From Ilumatobacteraceae bacterium (lineage in GTDB: Bacteria; Actinomycetota; Acidimicrobiia; Acidimicrobiales; Ilumatobacteraceae): 64,000 nucleotides of DNA. Where the stretch lies: the NCBI GenBank assembly GCA_017859785.1, contig JAFMMJ010000003.1, forward strand, positions 1-64,000. Direction: 5' to 3'. Below, piece after piece: positions 24,909 through 33,163 of this stretch. The position numbers and the translations under genes were made by a program. The notes under the pieces were generated by a model, which had not been told where the DNA came from, searched no databases, and saw only the letters and a program-made list of their open reading frames with translations. How positions within the stretch are numbered: the stretch's first letter is position 1; every line of letters begins with the position of its first letter.

Positions 24909-25366
24909 GCCGCGGCACCCTGTCCGTCGGCGATCCCGCGCCGGATTTCGAGCTTCCGGCGACCGGGGGCGGATCGATCCGGTTGAGTTCGCTTCGTCCT
25001 CGGCCCGTCGTGGTGGTGTTCTACCCGGGAGATGACAGCCCGGTCTGCACTCGTCAACTGAACTCGTATAGCGAGGGCTTGTCCCAGTTTGAGGCGCTCG
25101 ACGCCCAGGTGCTCGGCATCTCTGCCCAAGACATGGCCAGTCACGAATCGTTCTCGGCGAAACATGGCTTCGGCTTCCCTCTGCTAGCCGACACCGATAA
25201 GGCGGTATCGGCCGAATGGGGGACGCTCGGGCCGCTCGGTTTTCCCCGTCGAAGCGTCTTCATCGTTGATGGCTCGGGGACGATTCGGTACGCGCATCGC
25301 GCGAAGGCCGGCCTCACGTACCGGCCGGTCGATGAACTCGTCGCTGCCCTTGCTGCTCTCGACTGA
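24905..25366 (+). CDS. bcp: Peroxiredoxin, BCP/PrxQ type with a single cysteine
   Basis: 153 aa thiol peroxidase. The active site reads YPGDDSPVCTRQ with peroxidatic Cys48. The usual resolving Cys five residues later is absent (Cys-TRQLNSY), and I see no other Cys, so this is a 1-Cys enzyme that would need an external thiol; mycothiol is a plausible partner given mshC and mshD nearby (inference). GTG start overlapping yebC. Confidence 0.88.
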   Translation: MSRGTLSVGDPAPDFELPATGGGSIRLSSLRPRPVVVVFYPGDDSPVCTRQLNSYSEGLSQFEALDAQVLGISAQDMASHESFSAKHGFGFPLLADTDKAVSAEWGTLGPLGFPRRSVFIVDGSGTIRYAHRAKAGLTYRPVDELVAALAALD

Positions 25367-25395
25367 GGGTCGCTTGGGGCGCAAGCACCCCGCAC

Positions 25396-25401
25396 TAGAA
25401 T
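25396..25401 (+). promoter_or_regulatory. -10 box for leader ORF / ruvCAB
   Basis: TAGAAT, 7 nt before the GTG of a 28-codon leader frame. TTGGGG lies 16 nt upstream as a weak -35. It would serve the ruvC-ruvA-ruvB-queA unit. Confidence 0.55.
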
Positions 25402-25408
25402 CGAACCT

Positions 25409-25495
25409 GTGTTCGCTCTTGATCGCACGGCCGCGGTGTGTCGACGTAACGTTTGCGTCGTCGTCGCGCTTGCCGGATTGGATGGGACGCGATGA
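25409..25495 (+). CDS. Putative leaderless leader peptide (28 aa) coupled to ruvC
   Basis: GTG, 27 further codons and TGA; the stop overlaps the ruvC ATG by 4 nt (ATGA at 25492-25495). The peptide begins MFALDRTAAVCRRN and continues into a short Val/Ala stretch; it has two Cys and no recognisable domain. It begins 7 nt after a TAGAAT box, so it would be the first thing translated on a leaderless message. This placement also selects 25492 rather than 25510 as the ruvC start. Confidence 0.5.
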   Translation: MFALDRTAAVCRRNVCVVVALAGLDGTR

Positions 25496-26025
25496 CCGAT
25501 CGTTCGGTGATGAGGGTGCTCGGCATCGATCCTGGCCTGACCCGATGCGGCTACGCGGTCGTCGACGCTGATCGGCCTCAGCCAACTCCGGTCGCCATCG
25601 GCGTGATAGCCACCCCAGTCGACGCCGACCTTCCCGAGCGCCTCGCCAGGCTGAAGATCGACATCACGGCGCTCCTTGAGGAGTACCGACCGGATGTGGT
25701 GGCGGTCGAGCGGGTGTTCTTCCAGGTGAACGTTCGCACGGCGATGAGCGTCGGCCAGGCCAGCGGCATCGCGCTCTCCGAGGCCTGGGCTGCTGGCTGC
25801 GAGGTCGTGCAATACACACCGAACGAGGTGAAGCAGACGGTGACGGGACACGGGGGCGCCGACAAGGCGCAGGTTGGGCGGATGGTGCAGATGCGACTCG
25901 GCCTGCCAAACGTTCCGAAGCCGGCGGACGCTGCTGATGCCGCGGCACTCGCGCTCTGCCACCTGGCGGTCGCACCCACCCGGGTCGCCGTCGCGCGCGC
26001 GTCGGCCGCGAGAGGCAATCGATGA
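25492..26025 (+). CDS. ruvC: Crossover junction endodeoxyribonuclease RuvC
   Basis: 177 aa Holliday-junction resolvase. The acidic catalytic residues fit Asp13 (GIDPG), Glu73 (VAVERVF), and Asp146 and Asp149 (PADAADAAA), matching the E. coli D7/E66/D138/D141 set. An internal ATG at 25510 gives the more usual MRVLGIDPG start, but the ATG at 25492 overlaps the stop of a leader frame. ruvC overlaps ruvA by ATGA and acts with the RuvAB branch-migration motor. Confidence 0.95.
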   Translation: MTDRSVMRVLGIDPGLTRCGYAVVDADRPQPTPVAIGVIATPVDADLPERLARLKIDITALLEEYRPDVVAVERVFFQVNVRTAMSVGQASGIALSEAWAAGCEVVQYTPNEVKQTVTGHGGADKAQVGRMVQMRLGLPNVPKPADAADAAALALCHLAVAPTRVAVARASAARGNR

Positions 26026-26594
26026 TCGGGCACCTTCGCGGAGAACTCACCCATCGGGAGGCGGGGGGCGCCCTGGTGGTCGACGTGGGCGGAGTCGGCT
26101 ACGAGGTTGTCTGCTCCACCGGCACTCTCCCCGGAGCAACCGCTGGAGATCAGGTGCACCTCCATACCCATTTGGTTGTTCGAGACGACGCGCATCTCCT
26201 CTACGGATTCGGCTCGCGGGCTGAGCGCGACACGTTCCGAATCCTGATCGCGACCCACGGAGTTGGTCCTGCCATGGCTCTGGCCCTGCTCGCTACCCTC
26301 GATCAGGCCTCACTGGCGGCAGCGGTGGCCAACGACGATGTTGCGCTGCTCACCTCCGTGCCAGGAATCGGCCCGAAAACAGCGCAGCGTCTCATCGTCG
26401 AGCTTCGGTCTCGGCTCGACATCGTGGTCGACTCCGCGCCCGCCTCAGGTGGCAGCGGCATCCGCGGTGCGCTCGAGCAACTCGGATACTCCTCCGACGA
26501 GATCCGGAGTGTGTTGCCATCCGTGCCAGCAGGCGCCGATCCGTCCGAGGCGCTAAGGATCGCTCTGGCCGAACTTGGAGGTCGTCGTGCGTGA
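26022..26594 (+). CDS. ruvA: Holliday junction DNA helicase subunit RuvA
   Basis: 190 aa. An N-terminal OB-fold ([16 protein letters not shown]) is followed by the helix-hairpin-helix pair ([16 protein letters not shown] and [18 protein letters not shown]), and a C-terminal domain III (about 143-190) that contacts RuvB. It binds the four-way junction as a tetramer. ATGA overlap with ruvC; its last codons overlap ruvB. Confidence 0.96.
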   Translation: MIGHLRGELTHREAGGALVVDVGGVGYEVVCSTGTLPGATAGDQVHLHTHLVVRDDAHLLYGFGSRAERDTFRILIATHGVGPAMALALLATLDQASLAAAVANDDVALLTSVPGIGPKTAQRLIVELRSRLDIVVDSAPASGGSGIRGALEQLGYSSDEIRSVLPSVPAGADPSEALRIALAELGGRRA

Positions 26595-27606
26595 CGAGTA
26601 CCTCGATCCGGCCGAATCGGTCGACGACGCGGCCGAGGGCGGCCTGCGACCGAGAACGCTCGATGAGTTCGTCGGTCAGAGCGAACTGAAGGAACACCTC
26701 AAGATCGTGTTGGAGGCGGCCAGAGGCCGTTCACAGGTCGTGGACCATCTGCTTTTCGCTGGTCCTCCCGGGCTCGGCAAGACCACATTGGCCGGCATCA
26801 TCGCCACCGAGTGTGAGGTTGAACTTCACGTCACTTCCGGTCCGGCACTCGAGCGGGCTGGCGATTTGGCGGCGATCCTCACCAAGTTGGGCGAGGGAGA
26901 TGTGCTCTTCATCGACGAGATCCACCGGCTGTCCCGTTCGGTCGAGGAGATCCTCTATCCGGCGATGGAGGACTTCCAGATCGACATCGTCGTCGGTAAG
27001 GGGCCCGCCGCCTCGAGCATCCGGCTCACCATGCCTCCGTTCACTCTGGTCGGCGCGACAACTCGGACCGGAATGATCACCGGGCCGCTGCGAGACCGAT
27101 TCGGCTATGTCGCGCGTCTTGACTACTACAACGCGGACGAGCTCGAGACCATCGTGACGAGGGCGGCCGGAATCCTCGATGTCGGTATCGAGGCCGACGG
27201 CGCGCGCGAAATCGCTCGGCGATCCCGAGGCACCCCGCGCATCGCGAATCGGCTTTTGCGCCGCGTTCGCGACTTCGCGGAGGTCCGCGCTGATGGCGTG
27301 GTCACCTCAGAAGTGGCACGGGAGGGGTTGTCGGTCTTCGGAGTCGATGCCCTCGGTCTCGACAAGGTCGATCGGGCTCTTCTCTCCGCGCTGTGCGCCC
27401 AGTTCGGGGGTCGACCGGTCGGACTCTCGACCCTCGCGATCACGCTCGGGGAACAGCCCGAGACGGTCGAGGACGTCCATGAGCCCTTCCTCATCCAGCA
27501 GGGGCTGATCGCGCGCACGCCAAGAGGGCGCGTGGCTATGCCATCGGCGTACGCCCATCTCGGGATGGCAGTTCCGAACGACGGCGACCCAGCCCTGTTC
27601 GACTGA
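26587..27606 (+). CDS. ruvB: Holliday junction branch-migration ATPase RuvB
   Basis: 339 aa AAA+ motor. Walker A is GPPGLGKT (59-66), Walker B FIDEIH (108-113), the arginine-finger region GPLRDRFG, and a C-terminal winged helix ([16 protein letters not shown]). The GTG at 26587 is chosen because GGAGG lies 5 nt upstream; an in-frame TTG at 26575 is less likely. It overlaps ruvA by 8 nt. Confidence 0.96.
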   Translation: MRDEYLDPAESVDDAAEGGLRPRTLDEFVGQSELKEHLKIVLEAARGRSQVVDHLLFAGPPGLGKTTLAGIIATECEVELHVTSGPALERAGDLAAILTKLGEGDVLFIDEIHRLSRSVEEILYPAMEDFQIDIVVGKGPAASSIRLTMPPFTLVGATTRTGMITGPLRDRFGYVARLDYYNADELETIVTRAAGILDVGIEADGAREIARRSRGTPRIANRLLRRVRDFAEVRADGVVTSEVAREGLSVFGVDALGLDKVDRALLSALCAQFGGRPVGLSTLAITLGEQPETVEDVHEPFLIQQGLIARTPRGRVAMPSAYAHLGMAVPNDGDPALFD

Positions 27607-27611
27607 CCGCC

Positions 27612-28646
27612 ATGTCGGAAAGGTCGTCCGAGGTCGAATCGATGCTGAGTGCCGACGAATTCGATTACGACCTGCCTCCGGAGTTGATCGCGCAGGAGCC
27701 CATCGAGCCTCGCTCAGCGGCAAGGCTGCTGGTCGACCTGGGAAGTCGTCCCTCCGAGCATCTGCAGGTGAGCCAGTTCCCCGACCTCGTCGGCGAAGGT
27801 GATCTCGTGGTCGTCAATGAGACCAGGGTGCTTCCGGCACGTCTCTCACTCAAGAGGGGGAGCGGGGGAAGCGTTGAGATCCTGCTTCTCGAACTGGTGG
27901 ATGGTCGAAGATGGCGCGCGCTCGCTCGCCCCGGACGCAAACTGCGCGAGGGCGAGGTACTGCTGTCCTCCGGTGAGCAGGAGGTCGTGGAAATCGTGGG
28001 ACGGGACAGCTCCGACGATGGCCAATTCATCGTGGAGTTGCTCGCCGAGCCCGAGCGGCTCGCAGAGATCGGCGAGATGCCGCTCCCTCCGTACATCACG
28101 ACGCCCCTCGCCGACCCCGAGCGATATCAAACCGTGTACGCCAAACGGGCCGCGAGTGCCGCCGCCCCGACCGCCGGACTCCACTTCACTCCTGAGCTGA
28201 TGGAACAGGTCGAGGCATCAGGTGCTCGAATCGCGCGGGTGGAGCTCGTGGTGGGTCTCGACACCTTTCGACCTCTCGCCGTTGACGATGTCCGCCAGCA
28301 TCGAATGCACTCCGAGCAGTTCTCCGTGCCTGAGCACGTGTTGGCTGAGATCGCGGATGCCCGGCGTGTTATCGCGGTCGGCACCACCGCCACTCGGGCC
28401 ATCGAGACGGCCGGCACGACCGGTCGACTGTCGGGTCGCACCGACATCTTCATCAGCCGCGGATTTCGCTGGTCCGTCGTCGACGTGATGCTGACGAACT
28501 TCCATCTGCCGCGCACGACCTTGCTGGTGATGATCGACGCCTTCGTCGGACGAAGGTGGCGAGACCTCTACGAGGAGGCGATCAGGGAGCGATATCGGAT
28601 GCTGTCCTTCGGCGACGCGATGCTCCTCGATCGCCACGCTCAGTAG
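27612..28646 (+). CDS. queA: S-adenosylmethionine:tRNA ribosyltransferase-isomerase (QueA)
   Basis: 344 aa. It transfers the ribosyl moiety of SAM to preQ1 in tRNA to give epoxyqueuosine. Signature stretches are FDYDLPPELIAQEPIEPRSAARLLV, VVNETRVLPARL, PPYI, AAPTAGLHFTPEL, and the C-terminal FHLPRTTLLVMIDAF. An internal Met (27642) could be the real start, since the first 10 residues are not conserved. It is followed directly by tgt, the preceding step of the pathway. Confidence 0.94.
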   Translation: MSERSSEVESMLSADEFDYDLPPELIAQEPIEPRSAARLLVDLGSRPSEHLQVSQFPDLVGEGDLVVVNETRVLPARLSLKRGSGGSVEILLLELVDGRRWRALARPGRKLREGEVLLSSGEQEVVEIVGRDSSDDGQFIVELLAEPERLAEIGEMPLPPYITTPLADPERYQTVYAKRAASAAAPTAGLHFTPELMEQVEASGARIARVELVVGLDTFRPLAVDDVRQHRMHSEQFSVPEHVLAEIADARRVIAVGTTATRAIETAGTTGRLSGRTDIFISRGFRWSVVDVMLTNFHLPRTTLLVMIDAFVGRRWRDLYEEAIRERYRMLSFGDAMLLDRHAQ

Positions 28647-28649
28647 CCT
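28644..28649 (+). promoter_or_regulatory. Leaderless -10 box for tgt
   Basis: TAGCCT-N6-GTG; the TAG of the box is the queA stop codon. The hexamer and spacing are identical to hisC and trpS. Confidence 0.55.
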
Positions 28650-28655
28650 GCGCCC

Positions 28656-29753
28656 GTGTTTCCCGTCGAGTTCACCGTCGAGGCCCGCGATGGCGCGGCG
28701 CGGGCGGGAACCGCGAGCACCGCGCGGGGGACGTATTCGTCGCCGCTTTTCATGCCGGTTGGTACCCGAGGGGCTGTGAAGTACCTCAGCGCTGACGATT
28801 ACTCACGACTCGGCGCGAGGATCGTGCTCGGCAACACCTATCACCTCATGCTGCGTCCCGGAGCGGAGACAATCGAACGGCTCGGAGGGTTGGGTCGTTT
28901 CAGCGGGTGGGATGGCCTCACGCTCACCGACTCCGGTGGTTTCCAGGTGTTCTCGCTCGAGCCTCAGGTGGATGATGACGGGGTCACGTTCCGAAGCGTC
29001 TACGACGGCGACCGCCATCGCTTCACTCCGGAGATCGCTGTGTCGGTGCAGGAGGCGATCGGGGCTGACATCCAGATGGTCCTCGACGTTTGTCCTCCGC
29101 TACCGAGCCCCCCGCAGGAAATCCGTCTGGCGCTCGAGCGCACCTCGGCCTGGGCCTCGCGGGCTCGCGCCGCGCATCGTCGCGCAGACCAATCGCTGTT
29201 CGGAATTGTGCAGGGAGGTGTCAGCACGGCCATGCGCTCTGAGAGCGCCCGCCGGACGGTTGAGCTCGACTTCGATGGATACGGCATCGGAGGACTCTCA
29301 GTGGGGGAGACCCGCGAGGAGATGCTTCCCGCGTTGGCGGCCGCGATCGAGCATCTCCCTGACGACCGCCCCCGTTATCTCATGGGGGTCGGGGACCCAG
29401 CGTCGATGATCGAGGCCATCGCGCTCGGTGTCGATCAGTTCGACTGCGTCCTCCAAACCCGACTCGGCCGTCACGGCACAGCGCTCACGTCAGCAGGCCG
29501 CCTACAGCTGTCCAACGCCCGCCACGCCGACTCCGATCAGCCGATCGACGAGAACTGCGGATGCGAGGTGTGCGCCCGACACTCGCGTGGATTTCTGCGG
29601 CACCTGCTCAAAACGGGCGAGCCGACCGCCTCGCGCTTGGTGAGCCTGCACAACGTCGCCTGGACGCTGGCGCTCATGGCATCAGCGAGGCAGGCGATCG
29701 TTGAAGGCCGGTTCGCTGCCCTGCGCAGCAAGGTGCTCGAGGTGTGGGCTTGA
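28656..29753 (+). CDS. tgt: Queuine tRNA-ribosyltransferase
   Basis: 365 aa TIM-barrel enzyme exchanging G34 for preQ1 in GUN-anticodon tRNAs. Catalytic Asp92 is in LTDSGGFQVFSL; the nucleophilic Asp is in the VDQFDCVLQTRLGRHGTA region; the zinc site is CGCEVC followed by a downstream His in LVSLHNV. The GTG start follows a leaderless -10 box overlapping the queA stop. With queA it shows that the organism makes queuosine or salvages its precursor. Confidence 0.96.
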   Translation: MFPVEFTVEARDGAARAGTASTARGTYSSPLFMPVGTRGAVKYLSADDYSRLGARIVLGNTYHLMLRPGAETIERLGGLGRFSGWDGLTLTDSGGFQVFSLEPQVDDDGVTFRSVYDGDRHRFTPEIAVSVQEAIGADIQMVLDVCPPLPSPPQEIRLALERTSAWASRARAAHRRADQSLFGIVQGGVSTAMRSESARRTVELDFDGYGIGGLSVGETREEMLPALAAAIEHLPDDRPRYLMGVGDPASMIEAIALGVDQFDCVLQTRLGRHGTALTSAGRLQLSNARHADSDQPIDENCGCEVCARHSRGFLRHLLKTGEPTASRLVSLHNVAWTLALMASARQAIVEGRFAALRSKVLEVWA

Positions 29754-29777
29754 GGGCCGATCATGGGCCCTCGTCGG

Positions 29778-29783
29778 TAGGAT
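29778..29783 (+). promoter_or_regulatory. -10 box for yajC-secD-secF
   Basis: CGG-TAGGAT, 10 nt before the ATG. An overlapping GATCGT at 29781-29786 would give a 7-nt spacer. Confidence 0.45.
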
Positions 29784-29793
29784 CGTCGACCGC

Positions 29794-30126
29794 ATGAACT
29801 CAACGATTCAGATCCTCGCTCAGGAGAGCAGCTCCGGCGCCGCGGCCGTGCAGTTCGTCATTCTCCTCATGGTGCCCGTGGCCCTGTATTTCTTGATGAT
29901 CCGCCCTCAGCGGAAGCGGATGCGAGAGACCGCTGCTCTGCAGGCGTCGCTCACGGTCGGGGACGAGGTCATCACCAACTCGGGCATCTACGGCTTCATC
30001 ACCGCGGTCGAGGACGACCTCTTCTGGATCGAAGTCGACGAAGACGTCCAGATGAGAGTGGCTCGCGCGGCCATTCAGGGTCGTGCGCCCTCTCGGCGAT
30101 CGGCCGAGGACGCGGACGAATCGTGA
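29794..30126 (+). CDS. yajC: Preprotein translocase accessory subunit YajC
   Basis: 110 aa. One N-terminal transmembrane segment (about 20-36, VQFVILLMVPVALYFLMI) ends in the conserved RPQRKR, followed by a small cytosolic domain with SLTVGDEVITNSGIYGFITAV. It associates with SecDF-SecYEG. GTGA overlap with secD; the order yajC-secD-secF is universal. Confidence 0.94.
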   Translation: MNSTIQILAQESSSGAAAVQFVILLMVPVALYFLMIRPQRKRMRETAALQASLTVGDEVITNSGIYGFITAVEDDLFWIEVDEDVQMRVARAAIQGRAPSRRSAEDADES

Positions 30127-31460
30127 ATCGTCGGGCCCTGTGGGGCTCGCTGATCGGCTTCGTGCTGGTCGTTGGGGTTCTGCTCGGCGTCAACCTCGCG
30201 ACGGAGAACCACCCCGTACTCGGGCTCGACCTGCAGGGCGGAGTCTCAGTCATTCTTCAGCCCACCGAGGAAGTGGGTGAGGAGGACCTCGACACGGTGC
30301 GCTCGCTCATCCGAGACGAACTCGAGTCGCTCGGTATCGCTGAGCCCGACGTGCGGGTTGAGGGAACCAACATCGTCGTGGATCTGCCCGGCGTGAAAGA
30401 CCAGGCTCAAGCACTCGACGCGGTCGACGTCGCCGGCATTGTGACGCTCCGGCCGGTGCTCGTCTGCCAGCCGGGCGCGCCATCGCCGGAATTGCTCGCA
30501 TCGCTCTCCGATGGTCAGGCCGCGCTCCCGACCTCGGATGGAACCCAGGTCTGTGTCGTCGGCCCGCCAGGTGGAACCGGAGAGGTGTTCTCCCGCGGAT
30601 CGGCGAGCCCGCAGATCGACCAGAACACGGGTCGATGGCTGGTGACGGTCGACCTGCGCGACGATGGTCAGGCGGTGTGGAACACGCTGGCCTCATCCTG
30701 TTTCTCCGGTTCGCCTGAGTGTCCATCACGACAACTCGCGATTGTGCTCGACGATGTGGTGCAGTCGGCTCCAACCGTGAATCAACCGGCCTTCTCCACC
30801 GGGGTGGAGATCACCGGCGCCTTCTCCGAAGAGGAGGTTCGCTCACTGGCCCGCGTGCTGAATCGTGGTGCGTTCCCGGTGGATGTCGAGGCGCAGCGCG
30901 TCGAAACCGTGTCGCCGACGGCCGGTTCTGACTCGCTGCGGGCTGCGATCATCGCCGGCATCATCGGCGTGTCGGTGATGCTTCTCGGTCTCGTGCTCTA
31001 CTACCGACGGATCGCCATCATCGTCGTGGCGGGACTCATGGTCTGGGGAGCGACGGTGTTCTCGTTGGCGGCTTTCGTCTCTCAGGCGACCAACTACGCG
31101 CTGAGTCTGGCGGGTGTGACCGGCATCATCGTCGCGATCGGCGTGACTATCGACTCGTACATCGTGCTCTTCGAGCGCTTGAAAGACGAGGTGCGTTCTG
31201 GGAGGACCCCTCGCAACGCGGCTCCGCGCAGTTTCCAATCGACTTGGCGGACGATCCTCGCCGCGGACCTCGTTTCGGTGATGGCATCGGCCATCCTGTT
31301 CTGGTTGAGCGTCGGTTCCGTCAAGGGCTTCGCCCTCTACCTCGGGCTCACGACGCTGGCTGATCTCGTGGTCTGCTACCTGTTCACTCGCCCCGCGGTG
31401 ATCCTTCTCGCCTCGAAGTACCGCGATGGTCGCCTGATCGGTTTGGGAGCGACGTCATGA
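30123..31460 (+). CDS. secD: Protein translocase subunit SecD
   Basis: 445 aa RND-type membrane protein using the proton gradient to pull exported proteins through SecYEG. One N-terminal helix is followed by GLDLQGGVSVILQP, the periplasmic P1 domain (IVVDLPGVKDQAQALD), and five C-terminal helices from about 280 (LRAAIIAGIIGVSVM, TGIIVAIGVTIDSYIVLFERLKDEV). The conserved D/N of the proton path is in the VTIDSYI segment. GTG start; overlaps yajC and secF by 4 nt each. Confidence 0.95.
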   Translation: MNRRALWGSLIGFVLVVGVLLGVNLATENHPVLGLDLQGGVSVILQPTEEVGEEDLDTVRSLIRDELESLGIAEPDVRVEGTNIVVDLPGVKDQAQALDAVDVAGIVTLRPVLVCQPGAPSPELLASLSDGQAALPTSDGTQVCVVGPPGGTGEVFSRGSASPQIDQNTGRWLVTVDLRDDGQAVWNTLASSCFSGSPECPSRQLAIVLDDVVQSAPTVNQPAFSTGVEITGAFSEEEVRSLARVLNRGAFPVDVEAQRVETVSPTAGSDSLRAAIIAGIIGVSVMLLGLVLYYRRIAIIVVAGLMVWGATVFSLAAFVSQATNYALSLAGVTGIIVAIGVTIDSYIVLFERLKDEVRSGRTPRNAAPRSFQSTWRTILAADLVSVMASAILFWLSVGSVKGFALYLGLTTLADLVVCYLFTRPAVILLASKYRDGRLIGLGATS

Positions 31461-32602
31461 GCCTCGATGAGTCCCGTGGAACCGCGATGGAGGTCGGAGA
31501 GAGCGGAAGGTCCCGGCTGTTCCGGGGTCAGACCGCGATCGACTTCTACGGCCGTCGTCGTCTCGGCTTGGCGGCATCGCTTGGCCTGCTCGTGTTGACA
31601 CTCGGCTCACTTGGATTCCGCGGTCTTGATCTCGGAATCGACTTCGAGGGCGGCGTGTCGTGGGATGTACCCGCCTCGTCATTTGGTGTCGCCGAAGCCG
31701 AGGCGCTCCTCGACGCGGAAGGCGTGTCTACGGACGGGGCTCGCATCCAGCTGCGTTCCTCTGAATCCGGCGAGTTCGTCAAGGTGCAGGTCGAGGCAGC
31801 GGAGGGAGCCCGAGCGGAAGAGCTTCGCGCCGCGTTCGCTGAGGCGGCGCAGGTTGCGGTCGACGATGTCGGTGTCAACCTTGTGTCGTCGTCATGGGGG
31901 AGCGATGTGACCGGGAAGGCGATTCGCGCCCTCCTCGTGTTCCTCGTGTTGGTCGCGGTGTTCATCTCGATCCGATTCGAATGGCGCATGGCGGTTGGCG
32001 CGATTGTCGCCATGCTCCACGATGTCGTCATCAGCGTCGGCATCTACTCGGTGTTCGGTTTCGTCGTCACCCCAGCGACCGTCATCGCCTTCCTCACCAT
32101 CCTCGGCTACTCCCTCTACGACACGATTGTTGTGTTCGATCGGATCCGAGAGAACGAGGCCCGTCTCGCTGCGCACCGAGCGCCGTTTGCCGATGTGATG
32201 AACATCTCCATGAACCAGGTGATCATGCGATCGGTCAACACGAGCCTCTCCTCGGTGGTGCCCGTGGTGTCGCTTCTCCTGATCGGCGCCGGACTCCTTG
32301 GGGCTTCGACCCTGAGCGAGTTCGCGATCGCCCTGCTCATCGGCATGGTGACCGGGGCGTACTCATCGATCTTCATCGCCGCACCCCTGCTGGCCGTTCT
32401 GAAGGGACGATCAGCCGAATGGCGGGATCGTCGCTGGGCGCGCGCGGTCGGGGAACCGCTTCGAGCGATGGTGATGGGCGGCCTTCCCGCGGGACGTCGA
32501 GTTCGTGGAGACGAGGCTGAGCCGGGTGAGTCGCGCGCGGTCGCCGATGCAGCGAGCGTGCTCAACCACGCCCCGAGGCCTCGCCGCAAGAAGCGTCGCT
32601 GA
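31457..32602 (+). CDS. secF: Protein translocase subunit SecF
   Basis: 381 aa. A first helix after FYGRRRLGLA, the LGIDFEGGVSWDV motif, a short P1-like domain, then five helices containing YSLYDTIVVFDRIRENE (the SecF signature) and MNQVIMRSVNTSL. The C-terminus is Arg/Lys-rich and cytosolic. It partners SecD. ATGA overlap. Confidence 0.95.
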   Translation: MSLDESRGTAMEVGESGRSRLFRGQTAIDFYGRRRLGLAASLGLLVLTLGSLGFRGLDLGIDFEGGVSWDVPASSFGVAEAEALLDAEGVSTDGARIQLRSSESGEFVKVQVEAAEGARAEELRAAFAEAAQVAVDDVGVNLVSSSWGSDVTGKAIRALLVFLVLVAVFISIRFEWRMAVGAIVAMLHDVVISVGIYSVFGFVVTPATVIAFLTILGYSLYDTIVVFDRIRENEARLAAHRAPFADVMNISMNQVIMRSVNTSLSSVVPVVSLLLIGAGLLGASTLSEFAIALLIGMVTGAYSSIFIAAPLLAVLKGRSAEWRDRRWARAVGEPLRAMVMGGLPAGRRVRGDEAEPGESRAVADAASVLNHAPRPRRKKRR

Positions 32603-32622
32603 CGGCGGGTCGGTCGCCTCGG

Positions 32623-32628
32623 TATCGT
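32623..32628 (+). promoter_or_regulatory. Leaderless -10 box for apt-relA
   Basis: CGG-TATCGT-N6-ATG; the same hexamer precedes tRNA-Val. Confidence 0.6.
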
Positions 32629-32634
32629 TGGACC

Positions 32635-33162
32635 ATGGCGGCGACCAGCGACTGGCTTCGCGAACACATCCGTGACATCGCCGATTACCCCTCGGAGGGT
32701 GTCACCTTCCGTGACATCACCCCACTTCTCGGTGGGGGAGCGGCCTTTGGTCGAGCCATCGACGACTTGGTGAGTCGCTTCGACGACCTCGCGGTCGACC
32801 GAGTGGTAGGAGTTGAGGCGCGAGGCTTCATCCTCGCGGCCCCCGTGGCGTATCGGTTGCGGGCGGGCTTCGTTCCGGTGCGCAAGGCGGGCAAGTTGCC
32901 GTGGGCTGTTGCCCGTGAGGAGTATGACCTCGAATACGGCAGCGACAAGCTCGAGATCCACCGCGATGCCATCCATCCGGACGAGCGGATTCTGATCATC
33001 GATGATGTGCTCGCGACGGGCGGCACGGCCGCAGCGACCTGCCGGTTAGTGGAGGCACTCGGGGGCGACGTCGTCGGTCTGGGGTTCTTGGTGGAGTTGC
33101 CTGCTCTCGGTGGACGCGCGGCGCTCGGCGCCCGGCGGGCGGAGAGCCTGGTGGAGTACTGA
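32635..33162 (+). CDS. apt: Adenine phosphoribosyltransferase
   Basis: 175 aa type I PRTase salvaging adenine to AMP with PRPP. IRDIADYPSEGVTFRDITPLL at the N-terminus and the PRPP loop ILIIDDVLATGGTAAA are diagnostic; VEARGFILAAPVAYRL and GFVPVRKAGKLPW are the usual intermediate motifs. It is followed after 1 nt by relA, the order seen in M. tuberculosis Rv2584c-Rv2583c. Confidence 0.95.
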   Translation: MAATSDWLREHIRDIADYPSEGVTFRDITPLLGGGAAFGRAIDDLVSRFDDLAVDRVVGVEARGFILAAPVAYRLRAGFVPVRKAGKLPWAVAREEYDLEYGSDKLEIHRDAIHPDERILIIDDVLATGGTAAATCRLVEALGGDVVGLGFLVELPALGGRAALGARRAESLVEY

Positions 33163-33163
33163 C

